The notes under the pieces: generated by a model
The model's input: only the letters and a program-made list of their open reading frames with translations
The model's database searches: none
Told to the model about the DNA's origin: nothing
Source: CAWUJK01 sp964586815
GTDB taxonomy: Bacteria > Patescibacteriota > Gracilibacteria > BD1-5 > UBA6164
Length of the DNA stretch: 5,203 nucleotides
Assembly (NCBI GenBank): GCA_964586815.1
Contig: CAZPIB010000054.1
Location: forward strand, 1-5,203
Direction: 5' to 3'
Part shown: in pieces, positions 1-5,203 of the stretch
How positions within the stretch are numbered: the first letter of the stretch is position 1
How the letters are laid out: every line of letters starts with the position of its first letter
Made by a program: the position numbers and the translations under genes

Positions 1-52
1 AAATATCCCAAAATAATTCTTTATTATCATTTAAAATTTTAGATATAATCAT
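1..52 (-). CDS. Possible 5' end of an unidentified protein, cut by left edge
   Basis: On the minus strand an ATG at 52-50 opens a frame that stays open to the left edge and would encode MIISKILNDNKELFWDI. The amphipathic start and the 'LFWDI' ending look like real protein, and the sequence upstream of this ATG is long non-coding A/T, as expected of a gene start. No clear Shine-Dalgarno sequence is visible. Seventeen codons are too few to assign a family. A shorter competing frame with an ATG at 30-28 (MIIKNYFGIF) also reaches the edge but reads less naturally. Confidence 0.35.
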   Translation of the reverse strand, partial: MIISKILNDNKELFWDI

Positions 53-299
53 AATTTTTAAATTATTTTTAATATATTAATATACTATAAGTAAAACTAA
101 AAAAATCAAAAGTTTAGCATGTTAATAATTTTTTTAGTTTAAATTAAAAAAAATTAGAAAAATCAGGAGTCTAAAAATTAAATAATATTAAATATATTTA
201 AAAAAATAAAATTTTTCTATTTAGTTTTTAGTTTTTTTGCCATATTTTATATATTATGATAAACTAAAATAGTTAAGAATTATTTATTAAACAAAAATT
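53..299. other. AT-rich divergent intergenic region
   Basis: This stretch is almost entirely A/T and has no credible coding frame under code 25 or the standard code. It separates the possible leftward gene from ppk2, so it should hold two divergent promoters. A TATTAT/TATGAT cluster at 252-260 is a plausible -10 for ppk2, but no matching -35 at normal spacing is convincing. It contains two inverted repeats built on AAACTAAA-type sequence (94-106 with 128-140, and 217-227 with 261-272). Confidence 0.6.
94..140. repeat. 13-bp perfect inverted repeat with 21-nt loop
   Basis: The left arm AAACTAAAAAAAT (94-106) is the exact reverse complement of ATTTTTTTAGTTT (128-140). The loop, 107-127, is 21 nt. 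It could act as a weak bidirectional terminator, an operator, or be chance in such A/T-rich DNA. No gene ends immediately before it on either strand, which argues against a simple terminator role. Confidence 0.4.
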
Positions 300-1463
300 A
301 TGCCAGATAAAATATTTTATGAAGTTTTTAACTGAAAAGAAAAAATTAATGATAAAAATATTAAAAAATTAGTAGAAGAGTTAAATAACTTAAAAAAATT
401 TTTAGAAGAAAAAAATGATATTGATAATCTAAAAGTCTTAAAAAATAAAATAGACTTAACACTAAAAAAGCAAAAGAAAAAAATAGATAAAAAACATAAA
501 AAAGATTTAACTAAAATTGAAGAAAAAATTTGTGATTTTATCAATAAAAAAGAACTAGAAAGCATAAAAAAAGAGGAAGTAGGATTAATAGATGTAGTAG
601 AGCAAGTAGAAAATAAATATAAAAAATGTGTTTTACTTTCTGTTAAGCAAATGAAGAAATATACAAGAACTTGCAGAAAAACAAGCACTATAGAGTATGA
701 AAAAGAACTTGCTTTATTACAGTTAGAATTAGTTAAATTACAAAGACATATAACTGATCATGGTAAAAAATTACTTATAATATTTGAAGGAAGAGATGCA
801 GCTGGAAAAGGTAGTACAATCAAAAGATTTATGGAAAACCTAAATCCTAGATGAGCAAAAGTAGTAGCTCTAAATAAACCAACAGAAGAAGAGCAATGAC
901 AATGGTATTTTCAAAGATATATAAAAAATCTACCAAATTCTTGAGAGCTAGCTTTATTTGATAGATCTTGGTATAATAGATGATGAGTTGAACCAGTAAT
1001 GGGTTTTTGTACAAAAAAAGAATACAAACAATTTATGGAAGATGCTCCAATATTTGAACAAATGCTTATAAATTCTTGAATAAAGATTGTAAAATTTTAT
1101 TTTTCAGTAAGTAAAGCAGAGCAAGCAGAAAGATTTGAAGGGAGAAAAACAAATCCATTGAAACAATTTAAGCTTTCTCCTATAGATCAATTTTCTCAAC
1201 AACTTTGGGAAAAATATACTCTAGCTGAATACAAAAACTTCTCCAAAACTCATTCAAAACATGCCCCTTGGACACTTATCAAATCAGATGATAAAAAACA
1301 AGCTAGATTAAATGCTATAAAAGTAGTTTTATCTCAATTTGATTATGAATGAAAAATTGATCCTAAAAAATTAAAAATAGATAAAAATATAGTCTACTCA
1401 GGAAAAGAAAAAGTAAGAAGATTAAGTGAAGAAATAAACACAAAACAAGATTTATTTGATTAA
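300..1463 (+). CDS. ppk2: Polyphosphate kinase 2 (PPK2), class I-like, with long charged N-terminal extension
   Basis: Polyphosphate:nucleotide phosphotransferase of the PPK2 family, which uses inorganic polyphosphate to phosphorylate nucleotides (ADP/GDP to ATP/GTP in class I enzymes) in the cytoplasm. Read with TGA=Gly it gives 387 residues. The family core begins near residue 118 and runs through YEKELALLQLELVKLQ, Walker A GRDAAGKG (164-171), QWYFQRY, Walker B DRSWYNRGGVE (from Asp221), VMGFC, and the basic lid RKTNPLKQFKLSP (282-294), then HAPW and DDKKQARLNAI. Eight of its 16 glycines are TGA codons, including both glycines after SWYNR. Residues 1-117 are a Lys/Glu/Ile-rich, probably coiled-coil extension. 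The ATG at 300 is the first start in a frame that stays open; an internal ATG at 651 would give the bare catalytic core. No strong Shine-Dalgarno is seen at either start. Single-domain PPK2, so class I is inferred from motif resemblance rather than proved. Confidence 0.95.
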
Positions 1464-1478
1464 AACTAGAAAATTTAT

Positions 1479-1514
1479 AAAATTATATAAATAATAAATT
1501 TATATAATTTTTTT
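1479..1514 (+). terminator. A/T-only intrinsic terminator after ppk2
   Basis: The 14-bp perfect stem AAAATTATATAAAT (1479-1492) pairs with ATTTATATAATTTT (1498-1511) around the loop AATAA. It runs into a seven-T tract (1508-1514) that overlaps the stem. It lies 15 bp after the ppk2 stop codon and 20 bp before the pth start, so it may separate or attenuate the two genes. The stem has no G or C, so its strength is uncertain. Confidence 0.55.
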
Positions 1515-1534
1515 ATTAAATAAGTATCCTTAAA

Positions 1535-2053
1535 GTGAAATTAATAGTCTGACTTTGAAATCCTTGAAAAAAATATGAAAAAACAAGACATAATGCTTGA
1601 TTTATATTTTTAGATAAATTAAAAAAAGAAAATAATTTTTCTGATTTTAAACTTGAATCAAAATTTAAGTGAGAAATTTCTGAGTGAAGATTTAATTGAG
1701 AAAAAACTATTCTACTAAAACCTCAGACTTTTATGAATTTAAGCTGAGAAAGTCTTAGAAAAATAGTTGATTTTTACAAAATAGATTTAGAGGATATTAT
1801 TGTTATTTATGATGATAAAGATATGGAATTTTGAAAAATAAGATTTAGAGAAACTGGTTCAGCCTGAGGACATAACTGAATAAAGTCTATAATTTCTCAC
1901 TTCTCTAAAGATTTCAAAAGAATAAAAATTTGAATTTGATATGATACTAAATATGATGTTTCTGATTGGGTTTTAGCAAAATTTAATGAAGCTGATTTAG
2001 TAGATATTGACTCTGAAATTTATGATAAAGTTTTAGAAATACTAAAAAAATAG
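1535..2053 (+). CDS. pth: Peptidyl-tRNA hydrolase
   Basis: Releases tRNA from peptidyl-tRNA dropped off stalled ribosomes; essential cytoplasmic housekeeping enzyme of the bacterial Pth1 family. With TGA=Gly it encodes 172 residues. It begins with the hallmark (V/M)KLIVGLGNPGKKYEKTRHN, which fixes the GTG start at 1535 (an in-frame TAA lies at 1517-1519). Recognisable key residues are Asn9, catalytic His19, Met67-Asn68 in FMNLSG, Asp93 in YDDKD, and His113-Asn114 in GSAGGHNG, all at or within one residue of E. coli numbering. Thirteen of the 15 glycines are TGA codons, and all motif glycines depend on this. The C-terminal segment is shorter than in the ~194-residue E. coli protein but the final helix is present. 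No Shine-Dalgarno is visible. The last ~27 codons are duplicated at 3458-3538, beyond the adjacent ATPase gene. Confidence 0.96.
1970..2050 (+). repeat. Direct repeat, copy A: functional 3' end of pth
   Basis: This 81-nt segment ends directly before the pth stop codon and recurs at 3458-3538 with 73 of 81 positions identical (68 of 73 across the better part, 1978-2050). The copies lie 1488 bp apart and bracket the minus-strand ATPase gene at 2141-3367. Copy A is in frame and followed by TAG; copy B has one extra A in the terminal run and loses the stop. Confidence 0.9.
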
Positions 2054-2071
2054 TTTTAGTTTTAAAACAAT

Positions 2072-2089
2072 AAGGGGCTGAAGCCCCTT
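2072..2089 (+). terminator. GC-rich hairpin downstream of pth
   Basis: AAGGGGC (2072-2078) pairs perfectly with GCCCCTT (2083-2089) around a TGAA loop, 18 bp past the pth stop. It is by far the most G/C-rich spot in the window. It is followed by GTATAAAAATT rather than a T tract, so it is not a textbook intrinsic terminator. It may mark the 3' end of pth mRNA or block convergent transcription from the ATPase gene. Confidence 0.6.
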
Positions 2090-2121
2090 GTATAAAAATT
2101 ATTCTTGATAATAAATTTGTA

Positions 2122-2144
2122 GAAAAAATAGAAATTATTTCTAT
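2122..2144 (-). terminator. A/T-rich terminator overlapping the stop of the first ATPase gene
   Basis: On the minus strand ATAGAAA (2144-2138) pairs with TTTCTAT (2134-2128) around a TAA loop and is followed by a T tract (2128-2123). The stop codon TAG (2143-2141) lies within the first arm. Terminators that overlap the stop codon fit a compact genome. Confidence 0.5.
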
Positions 2145-3367
2145 ATATATTTTTCTAAATTCATAATATTAAAGTGTTTTATTCAATCTTTATCATTAAA
2201 AGAAACATCATCTAAAGATAATACAATTTTATCAAAATTATCTTTTATTTGTTTTAAATTTCAAAATTCTCTATTATAAACTTCTTTAGAGCTTATTAAA
2301 TAAGCCACTTGAAAATATTTTTTGGTTCAATTTTTTTCTGCTATAAAATCAATTTCAAGTCATTTTTTTTCTCATACATAAACATTATATCAATTTCTAA
2401 TTAATATATTAAAAACAAAATTTTCAAGTAATTTTCATATATCAAAATTAAAATTATAATAAATAGAATTCCTAATCCCTAAATCATTAAAATAATATTT
2501 TGAGTTATACTTTAAAACTTTTTTTCAAGCTAAATCAAATTTTTCACAATTATTAATCAAATAGGTATTTTCTAAGTATTTTAGGTAATTTGAAATTGTA
2601 GATAGGCTAATTTTTATTTTATCTTTTTTCAAATAATCTTCAATTTTTCTAAGAGAAGTAATATTTCAAATATTACTAGATATAAATTGTAATATTTTTT
2701 CAAAAAATGAATAATTTTTTATATTATATCTAGCTACAATATCCTTCAAAATAATGGAATTTTTTAAATTGTTTATATAATTTTTTTTAAATTCCTTGTT
2801 ATTTTCTAAAACTATTTCAGGTAATCCTCAAAATTCTAAATACTCTAAAAAATTAATTTTATTATTTTCTAAATTTTTAGTTTTTAAATATTCAAAATAT
2901 GTTAAAGGGAAAACTTTTAAATCAACATATCTTCAAGTAAGATAAGTAGAAAGTTCACTTGAAAGCAACTTAGAATTACTACCAGTTATAATTATATAAT
3001 ATTTTTTATATACTTGCTTTTCTCTAATAAAATTTTCCCAAAGATCTATATCTTGAATTTCATCAATAATAATGTATTCAACCTTATTTTTTTCTTCATA
3101 TTCTTTAAAGATTTTTTCTAAATTAATATGATTTTTTATTTCATTATTTAGATCTAATTCTTTATTTATATAAAAAACTTTATTTAAATCTATATTATTA
3201 AATTTTAAAAAATTATTTATTATATAGCTTTTTCCTGTTCTTCTTTGTCAACTAATAACTAATATATTTTTTTTATTTACAAGACCATCCATTTCTTGCA
3301 AATATTTTTCTCTTTTAAATATTTCTAATTCTAATAAAGATTTTGATTTTTTAATAATATCAATCAT
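2141..3367 (-). CDS. AAA_14/DUF4143 family ATPase (first copy)
   Basis: P-loop ATPase of the AAA_14 plus DUF4143 architecture, a widespread prokaryotic family whose cellular role is not established. Read with TGA=Gly it has 408 residues, normal for the family. Starting from ATG 3367-3365, the protein shows Walker A GQRRTGKS (40-47), Walker B YIIIDEIQ (Asp102-Glu103), the sensor-like TGSNS (128-132), and LTGRY (143-147), where the glycine is TGA. A middle helical region includes FNDLGIRN. The C-terminal DUF4143 part has EIDF (Glu338, Asp340) and YFQVAY (Gln353), reminiscent of a PD-(D/E)XK-like fold but with Gln and Ala where the second gene has Glu and Lys, so nuclease activity is doubtful. 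A weak purine-rich AAGAAG precedes the start. It is convergent with pth and bracketed by direct repeats of the pth 3' end, which suggests it was inserted here. Confidence 0.9.
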
Positions 3368-3626
3368 ACACTTCTTATTTAAATATTAAAACTGTTCAAT
3401 AGACTAGACACTTTTTATTATATTTTATTTCATACTAAATTGCAAATTTATTTTTTAGTTTTTTTAAAATTTGATGAAAGTGATTTAGCAGATATTGACT
3501 CTGAAATTTATGAAAAAGTTTTAGAAATACTAAAAAAAATTTATATTAGCTACTACTTCCTAAAACTAAAAGTTATCTTCAGAAGGTGATGTTAGCTCAT
3601 TTGTAAACTTAATTTTGATGCTTATA
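3368..3626. other. Intergenic gap between the two ATPase genes
   Basis: This 259-bp gap lies upstream of the first ATPase gene and downstream of the second, both on the minus strand. Its centre is the pth 3'-end relic described separately. The part next to the first ATPase gene should hold that gene's promoter, but no convincing -35/-10 pair was found (a lone TTGAAC lies at 3399-3394 on the minus strand). No hairpin terminator could be recognised after the second ATPase gene. Confidence 0.5.
3458..3538 (+). pseudogene. pth: Relic of pth 3' end (direct repeat, copy B)
   Basis: Copy B of the repeat at 1970-2050 reads KFDESDLADIDSEIYEKV then LEILKK in the pth frame, against KFNEADLVDIDSEIYDKV then LEILKK in the intact gene. 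The upstream sequence has no similarity to the rest of pth, so only the C-terminal helix region survives. Four codons differ and all four change the amino acid conservatively (N/D, A/S, V/A, D/E). One extra A in the run after LEILKK shifts the copy past the stop position. It has no start codon or ribosome-binding site of its own and is presumed untranslated. It ends about 90 bp from the 3' end of the second ATPase gene, as an original pth end convergent with that gene would. Confidence 0.85.
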
Positions 3627-4883
3627 CTAGAATTTTAAAAATCAAAATAATCTATAATCTATGAATATAAAAAATTTTTTACCTAATTCTCTATTTTTAT
3701 TTATATTATCAGTTGTAATAATAGATTTTTCAATATTATTTCAATATTTTTGTATAAAACTTAATAAAGATTTTGGTAAAATATCTTTTTTTCAAGATTT
3801 TACTTCTATAGGTACAATATTTTTATCAAAATTATCAATTAATAAAAAGTCTACTTCTGTTCCATTTTTATTTTGCCAAAATTTAACTTCTTCAAAATTT
3901 TCCTTTAAAAAAAATAATTCATTATAAATATAATTTTCTATAATTTTTCACTTAAATTCTGAAGAAAATTCTCAAATTCACAAAATATAATTTAAAAATC
4001 ATATATCATTCATATATCATTTTTTAGATTTTTTTATCTCATTTCATACTTTATTTGAAAAAGGTTCTAGAAAATCAAATAAAAAACTTGATTCTAAAAT
4101 TTGTAAAAATTTATTATATAATTTCTTTTTTATTCATAACTCTTCAATAATCTGTTCAGCTTTTATTAAGCTTCATATTTTACTTACAAATAATTTTAAA
4201 AATTTAATAAAATAAATATTTTCATCTTCTTTTAATAAAAATCAAATATCTTTATATAAATAATCATCATAAATAGACTTAAAAACAATTTTCTTTTCTC
4301 TTTCTGTCTTGGCTTTTACTACCTCTGGATAACCTCAGTATTTTAAAAATACCTCAAAATATTTATCTATTTCTTTTTTTATAATAGGGTTAATATTTCT
4401 ATAATTTATTTTAGAAATATTAAGATTATTGAATTCTAAAAATTCTAAAAAAGAAAAAGGCTTTATTTTTATTAAATTATATCTTCAAATAAGACTATCT
4501 GTAATTCATCTAAAAATTTCTAAACTACCACTTCAAGAAATTATTATTTTAATTCATAAATCATTTTCTTTATTTTTATCTACTAAATATTTTATAATTA
4601 TTCATATGTTTTTTATTTTTTGAGCCTCATCAATAATTAAATAATCTTTATTTTTTATATCAAATTTAAATTCCAAAAAATCTAAAAAATCCAAAGCTCT
4701 AAAATCCTCTAAAATATAATCATCTCAATTTAATAAAATTTCATTTTTAATTATTTTTTGTTCAATTAAACTTTTAATTAAAGAACTTTTACCAACTTGT
4801 CTTGCTCACACTAAAATTAAAGCATTCTTATTATCTAAATTTTCTTTTATCTCTTCAATATATTTTTTTCTTATAAAAAGCAT
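3627..4883 (-). CDS. AAA_14/DUF4143 family ATPase (second copy)
   Basis: Second P-loop ATPase of the AAA_14/DUF4143 type, 418 residues under code 25, of unknown cellular role. The start at ATG 4883-4881 gives MLFIRKKYIEEIKENLDN, a typical family opening about 20 residues before Walker A. Visible motifs are Walker A GARQVGKSS (26-34, its first Gly encoded by TGA), Walker B YLIIDEAQ (Asp85-Glu86), ISGSGS (115-120), IGRY (Gly133-Arg134), KYGGYPEVV, and a C-terminal NGTEVDF (Glu343, Asp345) with PIEVKSGK (Glu360, Lys362). The last pair gives the complete E-x-D...E-x-K pattern of PD-(D/E)XK-like DUF4143 tails, unlike the first copy. The two proteins share only motif-level similarity by eye, so they are not a recent tandem duplication. 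No Shine-Dalgarno is visible, and the start codon lies within an inverted repeat that could control expression. Confidence 0.92.
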
Positions 4884-4927
4884 AATATATAATTATTTAA
4901 TAATAACTACATACTATGCTTTTTATA
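4872..4927. repeat. Long inverted repeat over the start codon of the second ATPase gene
   Basis: The left arm 4872-4897 and right arm 4902-4927 pair at 23 of 26 positions around the 4-nt spacer TAAT; the outer 13 bp are perfect. In the ATPase mRNA the hairpin's 3' arm would contain the ATG (4883-4881) and the first codons, so folding could sequester the start. As DNA it could equally be a dyad operator. All three mismatches oppose A and C. Confidence 0.75.
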
Positions 4928-4958
4928 TCTTTTTGCAAATTTTACCTATGCTTTTTAT
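4914..4958. promoter_or_regulatory. Iterated element upstream of the second ATPase gene
   Basis: CTATGCTTTTTAT occurs at 4914-4926 and again at 4946-4958, exactly 32 bp apart, about three helical turns. The inverse orientation of the 12-nt core appears at 4873-4884, where it includes the ATPase start codon. Three copies, two direct and one inverted, around one gene start suggest binding sites for a regulator, possibly autoregulation; the function is inferred only from the arrangement. Confidence 0.45.
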
Positions 4959-5033
4959 TAACTTTTAAGGTAAAAAGTCTATTTATATACCACTACCAGA
5001 AATTAAAAAGTTAATTCAATGTACAAAACACTT

Positions 5034-5073
5034 AAAAAAAGCCCTATAGAAATTATTCTAAAGGACTTTTTTT
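5034..5073 (-). terminator. Bidirectional-type intrinsic terminator after the right-edge gene
   Basis: An A tract (5034-5040), a stem formed by GCCCTATAGAA and TTCTAAAGGAC with small mismatches around an ATTA loop, and a T tract (5067-5073) make a terminator readable on either strand. On the minus strand it follows the stop codon at 5074-5072 of the partial gene immediately, so it most likely serves that gene and insulates the ATPase gene from it. Confidence 0.75.
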
Positions 5074-5203
5074 ATCTAACAAAATCTCACATTCACATTG
5101 GTCACATTCAATCATTAAATCCTCACATTCACATATCTCACATATCAACTCATAATCATTGTTTTTCAAACTTATTATTTTTTATGATTAATCATATATC
5201 AAA
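5072..5203 (-). CDS. C-terminus of an unidentified protein with a Gly-Met-rich tail, cut by right edge
   Basis: On the minus strand, read with TGA=Gly, a frame open to the right edge ends at TAA (5074-5072) directly against a terminator. The last 43 residues begin FDIGLIIKNNKFEKQGLGVD and finish with a tail of alternating Gly and Met plus Asp, Asn, Phe and Pro (MGDMGMGG, then GMGPMGMGDFVR). Ten of the 11 glycines are TGA, matching the bias in pth. Gly-Met repeats at the extreme C-terminus are known from GroEL-type chaperonins, but the residues before the tail do not match the usual GroEL end, so no identity is claimed. A competing Cys-rich frame over the same bases was judged less likely. Confidence 0.65.

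Noticed and set aside
317..688. Minus-strand open frame of 123 codons rich in Phe, Ser and Leu
   Set aside because: It lies opposite the start of ppk2, and its composition is the mirror of a Lys/Glu-rich coding strand. It has no recognisable motif, so it is an antisense shadow.
651..1352. Appearance of ppk2 as a broken pseudogene with several fragments
   Set aside because: All interruptions are TGA codons at glycine positions; there is no frameshift and no internal TAA or TAG from 300 to 1463.
300..2053. TGA as tryptophan or selenocysteine
   Set aside because: TGA falls on conserved glycines, not on Trp or Cys/Sec positions. The codons are far too frequent for selenocysteine and no SECIS-like hairpins follow them.
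3661..3927. Plus-strand hydrophobic 88-codon frame resembling a small membrane protein
   Set aside because: It is antisense to the C-terminal domain of the second ATPase, whose motifs (EVDF, EVKSG) are clear on the minus strand.
4429..4623. Plus-strand 64-codon frame
   Set aside because: It is antisense to the Walker B to GRY region of the second ATPase and shows only A/T-driven composition.
2141..4883. Toxin-antitoxin or defence-system interpretation of the two ATPases
   Set aside because: Neither protein shows a toxin, antitoxin or recognised defence domain, and there is no conserved partner gene in the window. Only the DUF4143 ATPase assignment is supported.
5053..5181. Minus-strand Cys-rich small ORF with two C-x2-C-x-C motifs (ICEICECE, CDQCECE)
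   Set aside because: It has no ATG and only a TTG start without a ribosome-binding site, and its stop lies inside the terminator loop. The overlapping frame is open to the edge, uses TGA-Gly like the other genes and stops just before the terminator. The Cys pattern follows from the TGA-ATG repetition, but this is not fully excluded.

Overview
The window comes from a very AT-rich bacterial genome that reads UGA as glycine (genetic code 25). That code is known from the candidate phyla Absconditabacteria (SR1) and Gracilibacteria (BD1-5). The evidence is internal. Two highly conserved housekeeping-type genes, ppk2 and pth, are intact only if TGA is sense, and the TGA codons fall on invariant glycines (for example the NPG, MNLSG and AGGHNG motifs of Pth and the SWYNRGG motif of PPK2). 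TGG still occupies the conserved tryptophan positions, so this is not the mycoplasma code. Under the standard code every gene here looks shattered, which hides nearly all of the content.

Layout, left to right. (1) At positions 1-52 there is the possible start of a minus-strand gene running off the left edge. (2) Positions 53-299 are an AT-rich divergent intergenic region with two inverted repeats. (3) ppk2 (300-1463, +) encodes a class I-like polyphosphate kinase 2 with an unusual charged N-terminal extension of about 117 residues, and is followed by an A/T-only terminator hairpin. (4) pth (1535-2053, +) encodes peptidyl-tRNA hydrolase with all key residues at E. coli-like positions, followed by a GC-rich hairpin. 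(5) A minus-strand AAA_14/DUF4143 ATPase gene lies at 2141-3367. (6) A gap of about 260 bp contains a decayed second copy of the pth 3' end. (7) A second, divergent AAA_14/DUF4143 ATPase gene lies at 3627-4883 on the minus strand, and its start codon sits inside a long inverted repeat. (8) A terminator at 5034-5073 follows the C-terminus of another minus-strand gene with a Gly-Met-rich tail that enters from the right edge.

The most informative structure is the pair of direct repeats (1970-2050 and 3458-3538) that bracket the 2141-3367 ATPase gene. Both repeats are the last ~27 codons of pth. The simplest reading is that the ancestral order was ppk2-pth converging on the 3627-4883 ATPase, and that the other ATPase gene later arrived with its own replacement pth 3' end and displaced the original one. 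The two ATPases belong to a broad family of uncertain function and are not obviously linked to ppk2 or pth. No RNA genes, CRISPR arrays or transposases were seen.
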